DNA of 64,000 nucleotides from JAAEPI01 sp964352625 (GTDB lineage: Bacteria; Bacteroidota; Bacteroidia; Cytophagales; Cyclobacteriaceae), in the NCBI GenBank assembly GCA_964352625.1, contig CAYGSD010000008.1, forward strand, positions 1-64,000. The letters run 5' to 3'. A program made the translations under genes and the position numbers. Positions within the stretch are counted from its first letter, which is position 1; each line of letters opens with the position of its first letter. Shown here piece by piece: positions 17,748-25,363 of this stretch. The notes beneath the pieces were generated by a model. That model was not told the origin of the DNA. It did not search any database and saw nothing but the letters and a program-made list of their open reading frames with translations.

Positions 17748-19171
17748 CAAAATTGGAAATATATAAACTCCTGCTCCTCGCCAAACAACATAAGGATGGC
17801 AATTACAAGAATAAAATACAAGCCCCATCGAACCCATCGGGGCAAATTATCATTCAATTCCAGACCATGATTTTTTCTTCTCATCACCCACTCCCACGCC
17901 ATCATAACGGCCGCCACGGGTAGAAAATCTCCACCATACCATTTGCCGGGAATGAACGAAAACATCCGAGTCAGATACTGCCAGGCATGAGGCAGGTCCT
18001 CAGCTCTGAAAAAGACCCACGCCAAAACGGCCATAAAAAAAGTAACAGCAATTTGACCTATTTCTCTCGGTGTTGGCCAGTTTCTTTCAGCCGCTACCAC
18101 GTCCACATTTAGTCGATTGCGATTTGTAATCATCAAAGGAATAAAATAGAGTCCGTTCAGAAGTCCCCAAACAATAAAAGTCCAATTGGCACCATGCCAA
18201 AAGCCACTCACCACGAAAATGATAATGATGTTTCGCAGCATCATAGATTTAGAACCGCGGCTTCCTCCAAGTGGTATGTAGACATAGTCCCTAAACCACG
18301 TGGATAGAGAAATGTGCCACCTCCGCCAAAACTCGGCAATGTCCCTAGAAAGATAAGGATACCGAAAATTCGTCATTAGATTAAACCCAAAGAGCTTTGC
18401 GGTACCGATGGCAATATCAGAGTATCCTGAGAAATCGCAATAAATCTGAAAAGTGAAGCAGATAGCTCCAATGAGAAGAGTGGCACTACTGTAGGTTTCG
18501 GAATTGGCAAAAATGTCGTTTACGAATATGGCACATGTGTCAGCCACAGCCACCTTCTTGAAAAGTCCCCAAAGAATTTGCCGCATGCCATCTCGCCCCT
18601 TTTCAAAAGTGAATTCCCTTCGCACGAAAAACTGAGGGAGAAGATTCGTTGCTCGCTCAATAGGCCCTGCAACTAACTGAGGGAAGAAACTCACAAATGC
18701 AAAAAACCCTATAGGATCACGCGATGGGACCATTTTTCTACGGTAGACATCTATGGTATAGCTAAGCGTCTGGAAGGTGTAGAAACTAATCCCAACTGGC
18801 AGAATAATAGACAATCGACTGGCTTCAAAAGACTGCCCAAAAAAGCTGAAAGCCGAGACGAAATTGTCCAGAAAGAAATTGTAGTACTTGAAAAAACCGA
18901 GCATGCCAAGATTAACTCCAAGGCTAATCCAGAGAAAAAGCCGACGGTGACGCTGGTTCTCTGACTTGGAAATTTGAAGTGCCACGAAGTAATCAACCAC
19001 CGAACTAAAAGCGATGAGAGCGAGAAAACGAGGATCCCACCATCCATAAAAGAAATAGCTCGCAAGCAGCAGAAATAGATTCTGGAGCTTCACCCTACTA
19101 GGCCCTATCACCCAATAGATGGCAAAAACTACGGGCAGAAAAAGTGCAAATTCAATTGAATTAAATAGCAT
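17747..19171 (-). CDS. MBOAT family O-acyltransferase (AlgI-like)
   Basis: 474 aa polytopic membrane protein. The family core is visible: RYPYLSRDIAEFWRRWHISLS, FRDYVYIPLGGSRGS, and SGFWHGANWTFIVWG, whose His (about residue 326) is the conserved catalytic residue. AlgI-like enzymes move an acetyl group across the inner membrane for O-acetylation of exopolysaccharide. It is translationally coupled to the downstream SGNH partner. A SASA-family esterase gene is divergent from it across a 215-bp gap (19172-19386), in which I see no clear promoter motif. Confidence 0.94.
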   Translation of the reverse strand: MLFNSIEFALFLPVVFAIYWVIGPSRVKLQNLFLLLASYFFYGWWDPRFLALIAFSSVVDYFVALQISKSENQRHRRLFLWISLGVNLGMLGFFKYYNFFLDNFVSAFSFFGQSFEASRLSIILPVGISFYTFQTLSYTIDVYRRKMVPSRDPIGFFAFVSFFPQLVAGPIERATNLLPQFFVRREFTFEKGRDGMRQILWGLFKKVAVADTCAIFVNDIFANSETYSSATLLIGAICFTFQIYCDFSGYSDIAIGTAKLFGFNLMTNFRYPYLSRDIAEFWRRWHISLSTWFRDYVYIPLGGSRGSKSMMLRNIIIIFVVSGFWHGANWTFIVWGLLNGLYFIPLMITNRNRLNVDVVAAERNWPTPREIGQIAVTFFMAVLAWVFFRAEDLPHAWQYLTRMFSFIPGKWYGGDFLPVAAVMMAWEWVMRRKNHGLELNDNLPRWVRWGLYFILVIAILMLFGEEQEFIYFQF

Positions 19172-19386
19172 TTACGCCTCTTTTACTCGAATTGAACATC
19201 AGCTTAAGAACCAGTCCTACTTGCAATTGATAATTTTTGGAAGGGTTTTGGCACATAGATCGGTGTGAGAATTCAAAATTATGGTTGATTGCTGAAATTA
19301 AACAATGAGCATTCACTTAGTTAAGAATTCTTCAGTTCAAACTTAAATTTTAAAATGGTTAATATTACATCCATTAATTAAACGTT

Positions 19387-20196
19387 ATGATTCGAATTAC
19401 ACTTGTCACATTTCTTATTAGCATTTCTGTCCTAAGTCTAGCGCAGGATGAGTTCGATAGCTATGATGTTTTCTTAATAGTTGGCCAATCCAACACGCTT
19501 CATGGCTGTTGCCAAGATCCTAATATTTCCAAAGATGATCCTTTAATCAAGCAGCTAGGTCGATTTGAACAGGACTCCATGATTATTCCCGCTAAGGAAC
19601 CCCTCATGCACCATCATACTGGATTAGACTGGACCAGTTTTGCCATGACGTTCGCCAGATTATATGAAAATGAATTCCTCGAAGAGGGAAGAAAAATTCT
19701 TCTGATTCCATGTGGAAGAGGAGGAAGCGGATTTGTAAACAAAATGTGGAATCCGGGAGATTTCTATTATGAAGATGCGGTGATGCGTACAAATTATGTC
19801 CTGTCCAGATTTCCCAATGCTAAGCTCAAAGCCATTTTTTGGCAACAAGGCGAGAAAGATGCCAGTGAAAACAATAAGGATTATAAAGAAGACCTTGATC
19901 GAATGATTAAGGCAATGAGATCAGATATAGTTGCAGCTGGTGACGAAACTCCCTGGATCATGGGCGGTATGGTTCCATTCTGGGTAGATCAGAAGAAAAA
20001 ACGAGAGGAGTTCCAAAACATCATAGCCAACACGGTCAACAGACACCCAAACACCTTCTATGTGAGTCCTTATGATCCGTTTGTGATCAAGAAGGAGGAC
20101 AATGAAAAAGATGAAATTCATTATGATTACAAGGGGCAACTAGAATTAGGTCAGCGGTACTTTGACGTTTATTCCAAAGTTGTAAAGGACAAATAG
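19387..20196 (+). CDS. Secreted SASA-family carbohydrate O-acetylesterase-like protein
   Basis: 269 aa with a signal peptide (about 1-20, ending LSLAQ). The SGNH-type blocks of the SASA/DUF303 family are present: VGQSN with Ser35, GRGGSGF, FWQQGEKD and DEIHYDYKGQ with D242 and H245. The family removes O-acetyl groups from sialic acid or from plant and algal polysaccharides. Lying next to an MBOAT/SGNH O-acetylation pair, it may act on the same glycan, but the divergent arrangement makes this inference only. It ends 4 bp before the convergent riboflavin synthase stop. Confidence 0.85.
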   Translation: MIRITLVTFLISISVLSLAQDEFDSYDVFLIVGQSNTLHGCCQDPNISKDDPLIKQLGRFEQDSMIIPAKEPLMHHHTGLDWTSFAMTFARLYENEFLEEGRKILLIPCGRGGSGFVNKMWNPGDFYYEDAVMRTNYVLSRFPNAKLKAIFWQQGEKDASENNKDYKEDLDRMIKAMRSDIVAAGDETPWIMGGMVPFWVDQKKKREEFQNIIANTVNRHPNTFYVSPYDPFVIKKEDNEKDEIHYDYKGQLELGQRYFDVYSKVVKDK

Positions 20197-20200
20197 TCTC

Positions 20201-20782
20201 TTACCTTCCGGACATCATTTTCTGAACATATTTCCCCAGAATATCAAACTCAATGTTGGCCAAGTCTCCTACTTTCAAAGCAGAGAAAGTCGTGTGCTCA
20301 TAGGTATAAGGAATTATTGCCACTGAAAAGGAATCTTCGGTTACATCAAAGCAGGTCAGGCTCGTACCATTGATACAGACGCTCCCCTTCTCTACGATCA
20401 ATCTTGTGGATTCAACTCCAAAATTAAAGACCCAACTTCCATCCATTTCCTGAATATCGAGCACCTCTCCCACACCATCCACATGCCCTTGTACAATGTG
20501 CCCATCGAATCGGCCATCGGCCTTCATGCATCGTTCAAGATTCACAAGTTTGTTAATCGACCATCCTCCAAGATTTGACTTATCAAGTGTTTCTCCTATG
20601 GCCGTCACCCAATGCCTGCCTGGTTCCAGATGAGTCACGGTCAGGCATACCCCCTCATGCGACACACTTTGATCCACTTTCAACTCACCGCTAATTGGTG
20701 ACTCAATACCAAAATGCTTGTTGGTCCCAGATTCTCTGATCTCCACAACTTTTCCTGTACATTCTACGATTCCGGTAAACAT
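20201..20782 (-). CDS. ribE: Riboflavin synthase alpha chain
   Basis: 193 aa beginning MFTGIVE, the invariant N-terminus of the family. Two lumazine-binding repeats are visible (about 1-90 and 95-185), including SVSHEGVCLTV in the first and GHIVQGHVDGVG at the start of the second. It dismutates two molecules of 6,7-dimethyl-8-ribityllumazine into riboflavin. A frame extending to 20836 is rejected because its extra codons lie within the promoter. It is divergent from pcm. Confidence 0.97.
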   Translation of the reverse strand: MFTGIVECTGKVVEIRESGTNKHFGIESPISGELKVDQSVSHEGVCLTVTHLEPGRHWVTAIGETLDKSNLGGWSINKLVNLERCMKADGRFDGHIVQGHVDGVGEVLDIQEMDGSWVFNFGVESTRLIVEKGSVCINGTSLTCFDVTEDSFSVAIIPYTYEHTTFSALKVGDLANIEFDILGKYVQKMMSGR

Positions 20783-20799
20783 CTCTTCAATTTTTGTAA

Positions 20800-20833
20800 C
20801 GAATTTAGCATCATCTTGGAAGACACCTACAAA
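20800..20833 (-). promoter_or_regulatory. Promoter of ribE overlapping the start of pcm
   Basis: Read on the minus strand, TTTG (20833-20830) and TAAATTCG (20807-20800) are 22 bp apart, close to the TTTG-N19-21-TAnnTTyG form. The 5' leader would be about 10-15 nt. The element lies across the TTG start codon of the divergent pcm gene. Confidence 0.5.
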
Positions 20834-21463
20834 CATCGAGGAATGCGGCGACAGCTGGTGAAGGAAGTTGTGGCCAAAGGCATTAAATCAGAAAAAGTTT
20901 TGGCGGCCATTGGTAAAGTACCGCGGCATTTTTTCTTCGAGAAAATTTTTGATGTTCATGCGTATGAAGACAAGGCATTTCCTATCGGAGAAGGTCAAAC
21001 CATTAGTCAGCCTTATACTGTAGCATTTCAAACGGAGCTATTGGATATTGAGCCCGGGGATAAGATTTTAGAAATCGGAACGGGCTCGGGCTATCAGGCC
21101 ACAATTCTCCTTGAACTTGGAGCCAAGGTTTTTACAATCGAATATCAAAAAAAATTGTTTGAAAGAACCACTCAATTTCTTCCTAGCATCGGCTATAAGG
21201 CCAATTTTTATCAAGGAGACGGGTCTAAAGGTTTTCCCGAAAAGGCTCCTTACGATGGAATAATCGTCACTGCAGGCGCACCAACCGTGCCTGAAGAATT
21301 GGTCAAGCAATTGAAAGTCGGCGGTAGACTTGTTATTCCTGTCGGAGACAGTAAAAAGCAGACCATGGTTCTCATTCAAAAAATTAGTAAAACCAAATTG
21401 TCACAAAAGGAATTTCAGCACTTCAGCTTTGTACCTTTGCTCGGAGAAAAAGGATGGAAATGA
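20816..21463 (+). CDS. pcm: Protein-L-isoaspartate O-methyltransferase
   Basis: 215 aa from a TTG at 20816, giving an N-terminus LEDTYKHRGMRRQLV that matches the usual family start; an ATG at 20845 is the alternative. Signatures: GEGQTISQPYTVAFQTELL, the SAM-binding ILEIGTGSGYQA, and DGIIVTAGAP. It methylates isoaspartyl residues formed by damage so that they can be repaired. It is divergent from ribE with their 5' ends only about 34 bp apart. The stop overlaps the thioesterase start (ATGA at 21460-21463). Confidence 0.94.
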   Translation: MEDTYKHRGMRRQLVKEVVAKGIKSEKVLAAIGKVPRHFFFEKIFDVHAYEDKAFPIGEGQTISQPYTVAFQTELLDIEPGDKILEIGTGSGYQATILLELGAKVFTIEYQKKLFERTTQFLPSIGYKANFYQGDGSKGFPEKAPYDGIIVTAGAPTVPEELVKQLKVGGRLVIPVGDSKKQTMVLIQKISKTKLSQKEFQHFSFVPLLGEKGWK

Positions 21464-21978
21464 GTAGATCAAAAACATGTGAAGATTCTAAGGTCACTAT
21501 GACCGAATTGGTATTGCCCAATGACACGAATACATTAGATAATTTAATGGGAGGAAGGCTGATGCATTGGATGGATGTCGTTTCCGCAATCGCCGCTCAA
21601 AAGCACAGCAATAGTATTGTAGTCACTGCCTCGGTAGATAATATTTCTTTCGCTCAGCCAATTCAGCTTGGAGATGTAGTGACTCTCAAAGCTTTTGTGA
21701 CCCGGGCATTCAATACCTCCATGGAAGTATACATAGAGGTGATAGCAGAGAATATACCGGCTGGCGAAAAAGAGGAAACAAACCGTGCTTTTTTCACTTT
21801 CGTAGCGGTGGATAAAAAAGGAAAACCAAAACAAGTGCCTGAGTTGGTGCCAGAAACAGAAGTCGAGAAGGAACTGTACAGCGGTGCGCTCAGAAGACGC
21901 CAACTTAGATTGGTATTAGCCAAAAGAATGAAACCCTCAGATGCGGGAGAATTGAAGTCAATATTTACGGAAGACTAA
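21460..21978 (+). CDS. Hotdog-fold acyl-CoA thioesterase (BFIT/YciA-like)
   Basis: 172 aa, starting at the ATG overlapping the pcm stop. One hotdog domain is evident: LPNDTNTLDNLMGGRLMHWMD (the N/D and Gly-rich helix start of the active site), VTASVDNISFAQPIQLGDVV and AFFTFVAVDKKGKP. Such enzymes hydrolyse acyl-CoA to free acid and CoA in the cytoplasm. The substrate chain length is not readable. The next gene starts within its TAA stop (TAATG). Confidence 0.92.
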   Translation: MSRSKTCEDSKVTMTELVLPNDTNTLDNLMGGRLMHWMDVVSAIAAQKHSNSIVVTASVDNISFAQPIQLGDVVTLKAFVTRAFNTSMEVYIEVIAENIPAGEKEETNRAFFTFVAVDKKGKPKQVPELVPETEVEKELYSGALRRRQLRLVLAKRMKPSDAGELKSIFTED

Positions 21979-22397
21979 TGGAGGATTTTTCATCATTTAT
22001 TCATGAAGAATTATTCCTAATAGATGCTCCTTCAGTAAAAGTCCAAGCGGACGATTCAAAAGGTGCTGAAGCCAACCAAGAAGTATCTGGTTGTAGACTC
22101 GGAATTATCTCTATTGATGAAAATGAGGAGGATAGGCAGCTCTTAGAAAAAATACTGAGTGCCATTTCAGTTCAGAAAAATGAAGTGTTTTTCAATGAAT
22201 CAATTGACTCCAGAATTGGTACCTGGTTGGTTTTCTCTGAAACACTCAGTTTTATTGATGAGACCATCCAGCATTTCTCTATTTCTGAAGTTAATGGCAC
22301 GATTCTTATTACGTCCAAATCCTTGAAAACTTTACGAAACTCCATTGAAGATAAAGGCAAACTCTGGGGTCTTCTCAAGGGGCATTTTAACACTTAA
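21978..22397 (+). CDS. Uncharacterised protein resembling DNA polymerase III psi subunit (HolD)
   Basis: 139 aa, acidic, no signal peptide. A short N-terminal segment (FSSFIHEELFLIDAP, residues 4-18) and a linker precede a globular domain from about residue 41. The pattern CRLGIISIDENEEDRQLLEKILSA then NEVFF, a central TWLVFSE, and a C-terminal SLKTLRNSIEDKGKLWGLL parallels the layout of proteobacterial HolD. That layout is an N-terminal DnaX-binding peptide, a Rossmann-like core and a final helix with a conserved lysine/tryptophan-containing KxxLW-type motif. This is my own reading of pattern, not a database match. It is coupled to the upstream thioesterase by TAATG. Confidence 0.6.
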   Translation: MEDFSSFIHEELFLIDAPSVKVQADDSKGAEANQEVSGCRLGIISIDENEEDRQLLEKILSAISVQKNEVFFNESIDSRIGTWLVFSETLSFIDETIQHFSISEVNGTILITSKSLKTLRNSIEDKGKLWGLLKGHFNT

Positions 22398-22481
22398 AAA
22401 CAAAGAAAATCTTATTTAATTGAGCATATACCAAAAAGATTTTCGAAATTGAACCACATTTTAATCAAACGACAAAAGACT

Positions 22482-23537
22482 ATGAAGAAAACATTAATAC
22501 TCATTTTTAGTGTTGCGATAATCTCAGCAACATCTGGCCAATCACTGACTGGTTGGAAATCTACTTTTTCAGACGATTTTGCTAATAATAAAAATGGCTG
22601 GAGCACAAATGAGTCCTCAGCAAATGTGAGTCGTCTTAACTTCGATCAGAAAGTTCTTGTTCTCATCGTAAACAACGATGGTGACAGAAGAAGTACTGGT
22701 TACACAAGGTTAGATTTTAATGAAGATTTTATCATTAAAACCACCCTTAGCATGAGGGAAGAGGGAAAGGGATCTAAAGAAGGTCAAGTCGGCTTAATCT
22801 TCGGGTACTCAAACCACAAATATGCCCCCGAGCAAGGATGGTACGCCATCTATTTGAACTATCAGGAAGACAAAATCTTAATTAGATCAAACAATGCAAA
22901 CGGAACCCGACTTTACGAAACTGAGTTGACCAATGTCAGCTATGACAATGATGGTAAAACAGTAGTAGGTGTTAAGAAAGAAGGCGACAAGGTTCAGTAT
23001 TTCATTAACGACAAAATGGTCTACGAAAACTTAGCAACGACTACTCCCGGTGGAGCAATTACTTTCATTGCAAAGGATAAAATGAGAGGAATGGTATGGG
23101 ATGTGAATGTATACGAAAAGGATATTCCTCCAACTGCTGAAGAAGTTGCTGAAGAAAAAGCTTTGGAAGAAGCAGTTTCTAAGGAAGAAGAAAATGTAAT
23201 ACTAGAAGCGGTGAGCAATCTTGAGTTTGCTTCAGGTAAATCCTCAATTAGTGCGGGTTCATTGCCAGCCCTGAACAAGATGGCTGAGATGATGCTGAAG
23301 AATACAAAATTCAAGGTGCTTCTAAAGGGACACACGGATGACGTGGGAGATCCAACCGCCAATCTTAAATTGAGCCAAGCAAGAGTTGATAGCGTTATTG
23401 ACTACCTAGCAAATGTTGGTATCGATAAAAGCAGATTAAAGGGTCTTGGATATGGTGACAAGCAACCAATAGCGGACAATGATTCACCTGAAGGAAGACA
23501 AAAGAATCGTCGAGTTGAATTTGAAATTTTACTGTAA
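22482..23537 (+). CDS. OmpA family outer-membrane/periplasmic protein with N-terminal lectin-like domain
   Basis: 351 aa from ATG 22482, where a signal peptide begins (MKKTLILIFSVAIISATSG); the frame extends further upstream without a plausible start. Residues about 22-210 form a beta-sandwich of the concanavalin A-like/LamG or DUF1080 type (DDFANNKNGW, GLIFGYSN, NNANGTRLYET). An acidic Glu-rich linker (about 215-240) leads to a C-terminal OmpA peptidoglycan-binding domain (about 245-351, LLKGHTDDVGD, LSQARVDSVIDYL, GYGDKQPIADN, KNRRVEFEI). It would hold the cell wall and bind a glycan or other ligand. The next gene encodes a paralogue of the lectin-like domain alone. Confidence 0.9.
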   Translation: MKKTLILIFSVAIISATSGQSLTGWKSTFSDDFANNKNGWSTNESSANVSRLNFDQKVLVLIVNNDGDRRSTGYTRLDFNEDFIIKTTLSMREEGKGSKEGQVGLIFGYSNHKYAPEQGWYAIYLNYQEDKILIRSNNANGTRLYETELTNVSYDNDGKTVVGVKKEGDKVQYFINDKMVYENLATTTPGGAITFIAKDKMRGMVWDVNVYEKDIPPTAEEVAEEKALEEAVSKEEENVILEAVSNLEFASGKSSISAGSLPALNKMAEMMLKNTKFKVLLKGHTDDVGDPTANLKLSQARVDSVIDYLANVGIDKSRLKGLGYGDKQPIADNDSPEGRQKNRRVEFEILL

Positions 23538-23549
23538 TTAATTAAAAAA

Positions 23550-24197
23550 ATGAAGAAAGGATTATTATTCGCATGTGCGATAGTTGTTGGGGGTAGTTTG
23601 GCTTTTGCTCAATCTACCGATGGACTGACTCCTAAGGTGGAGGATGATTTCTCAAATAACAAAAGTGGTTGGAATCTTGGAATGGGTGGTAAAGAAGTCA
23701 GCTTTATCAACTACAACGCCAAGGCTTTGGTGCTGGATGCCGGAGCAGCGGGAGGAACAGCAAGAGTGACTATGAAAGCACCCATTGGTTTTAACCAGGA
23801 TTTTGTCATCAAAGCCACGCTATGGTGCAAGGAATGCGCAGGAAGCAAGGCGGCCGGTTTCGGTTTGCTTTTCGGGCAGTCTAGCTTTGAGAACAAAGGA
23901 AACGAAGGTTATTACTCCATCAGACTTTTGCAAGATAACGGCAAGGATGCCGTTTGGGTAAGAGTGAACAATGCGAATGGAACAGTCCTGTATGATCAGA
24001 ATGTGGATGCTTCGTTTGATCCTGATGATGAAAATGAAGTGGCAATCGAGAGAGTTGGTGAGAATATCAATATTTACATCAACGGAACCAACGTTTACTC
24101 AAATCTAGCAACAGAAACCGCTGGAAATGAGATCACGTACATTGCAACAGACAAATTGAAAGTGTTCATGAAGGACCTATCCTTTTACACTAAGTAA
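23550..24197 (+). CDS. Secreted lectin-like domain protein, paralogue of the preceding OmpA protein's N-terminal domain
   Basis: 215 aa with a signal peptide (about 1-20). The remaining sequence is one beta-sandwich that aligns by eye with residues 22-210 of the upstream OmpA protein: DDFSNNKSGW, DFVIKATLW, GFGLLFGQSS, NNANGTVLYDQ, YSNLATETAGNEITYIATDK. It lacks the OmpA domain. The 12-bp gap to the upstream gene indicates one operon. A terminator follows at 24220-24252. Domain duplication followed by fusion to, or loss of, the OmpA part is likely; ligand unknown. Confidence 0.85.
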   Translation: MKKGLLFACAIVVGGSLAFAQSTDGLTPKVEDDFSNNKSGWNLGMGGKEVSFINYNAKALVLDAGAAGGTARVTMKAPIGFNQDFVIKATLWCKECAGSKAAGFGLLFGQSSFENKGNEGYYSIRLLQDNGKDAVWVRVNNANGTVLYDQNVDASFDPDDENEVAIERVGENINIYINGTNVYSNLATETAGNEITYIATDKLKVFMKDLSFYTK

Positions 24198-24219
24198 TAG
24201 GAAGTCAGATAGATTTTAG

Positions 24220-24252
24220 AAAAAAGCAGAACCTAATGGTTCTGCTTTTTTT
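24220..24252. terminator. Bidirectional intrinsic terminator
   Basis: A 9-bp stem AGCAGAACC (24225-24233) / GGTTCTGCT (24238-24246) with loop TAAT has A residues before it and a run of T after it. It serves the lectin-like gene on the plus strand and the TlpA-like gene on the minus strand, whose stop is at 24251. Confidence 0.9.
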
Positions 24253-25363
24253 ATTCCTCAAAAAGCTCTTCCAACTTCCTAGTAAGATTGGTTCCTCTTA
24301 AATTCTTGGCTACAATCCTACCATCTGGATCAATCAAATATGTAGCAGGAATAGCACTGATCTGATACAGTCGTGCCGCTTCAGAATTGAAGTATTGAAG
24401 GTCAGAAACATGCTTCCATGGCAATCCATCCTGCTCAATGGCCGCAAGCCAAGCTTGACGAGTTCGATCCAACGACACACCTAGTATTTCAAAGCTCTCA
24501 CCACCAAATCGCTTGTAAGCCGCCACTACATTCGGGTTTTCTTTGCGGCACGGGCCGCACCATGCTGCCCAGAAATCTATCAAAACATACTTACCACGGA
24601 GGTCGCTGAGCGCCAGCATATCACCAGCGGGGGTTTCTAAGCTGAAATCCGGTGCTTCCTCCCCTATGGCGAGTGCTCGGGTACTCTCAAAAGCTTCCTT
24701 CATTTCTACAAGCCAAAAATGATTCGCCAGTTTTTTCTCGACCTTTCCGATCACTTCTTCAAAAAAATCAGACTCATTTTCCATTTCTAGAAAATTCAAT
24801 CCATAAAGGGCGGCTAATGAGCCCCCTGACTCCTTCACCTTGGTTTTGATGTCTGCGAGTTGCTGTTTTTCCAGATTGTTATATTGATCCAAAATGGCCT
24901 GAAAGGTATCATCATCGCCCTGTTGAGTGGCCATTATTGCCTCTTGATTTAACTGCTGAGCATCCCTTTGAAATTTAGCTCGAATGAGATCAATGGCATT
25001 TATGGCAATTGATGATTCTGACCCTGTGATCTCCACATCACCTTGCTCAACTGATACTGTCACTTTCTCTTCACTTCCATCCAAGATCAAATTAACCATG
25101 CCCTGTCGAGCAATATCTAGCCGAACAAACGACTCCTGATCAAGACTAAGTTGTGTCGTGTAGATTCCCTGATCGTTTTGTTCCAATGAATCAATTGGGG
25201 CCATCCCATCCTCCGTTAATTGATACACGCTAATCACCCCTCCTGACGGCAACTCTCTATCAATTGTCAAAGACAGCTCAACGCCCATATTCTCTTCATT
25301 GCCACATGCCAGCAAAAACATCGACAGTAGGCCTAGTGCCAATTTCTTCAAACCTTTGCTCAT
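24251..25363 (-). CDS. TlpA-like thioredoxin-fold lipoprotein with DUF4369-type N-terminal domain
   Basis: 370 aa. A lipobox (LLACG near residue 16-20) makes it a lipoprotein. Residues about 25-130 form the beta-rich DUF4369-like domain; a helical middle is followed by an AhpC/TSA-Redoxin domain from about 230 (PDFSLETPAGDML) with the active-site FWAAWCGPCRKE and ISAIPATYLIDPDG (cis-Pro). Such proteins reduce or oxidise disulfides in the periplasm. Its ATG overlaps the alaS stop (ATGA at 25360-25363), so it is the second gene of an alaS operon. Confidence 0.93.
   Translation of the reverse strand: MSKGLKKLALGLLSMFLLACGNEENMGVELSLTIDRELPSGGVISVYQLTEDGMAPIDSLEQNDQGIYTTQLSLDQESFVRLDIARQGMVNLILDGSEEKVTVSVEQGDVEITGSESSIAINAIDLIRAKFQRDAQQLNQEAIMATQQGDDDTFQAILDQYNNLEKQQLADIKTKVKESGGSLAALYGLNFLEMENESDFFEEVIGKVEKKLANHFWLVEMKEAFESTRALAIGEEAPDFSLETPAGDMLALSDLRGKYVLIDFWAAWCGPCRKENPNVVAAYKRFGGESFEILGVSLDRTRQAWLAAIEQDGLPWKHVSDLQYFNSEAARLYQISAIPATYLIDPDGRIVAKNLRGTNLTRKLEELFEE

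Noticed and set aside
17748..17837. 30-residue N-terminal extension of the SGNH protein
   Set aside because: It overlaps the end of the MBOAT gene in another frame; the TGATG junction at 17747 gives a normal membrane-anchor start.
22405..22444. Inverted repeat GAAAATCTT/AAGATTTTC as a terminator after the HolD-like gene
   Set aside because: The loop is over 20 nt, the stem is AT-rich and no U tract follows; too weak to call.
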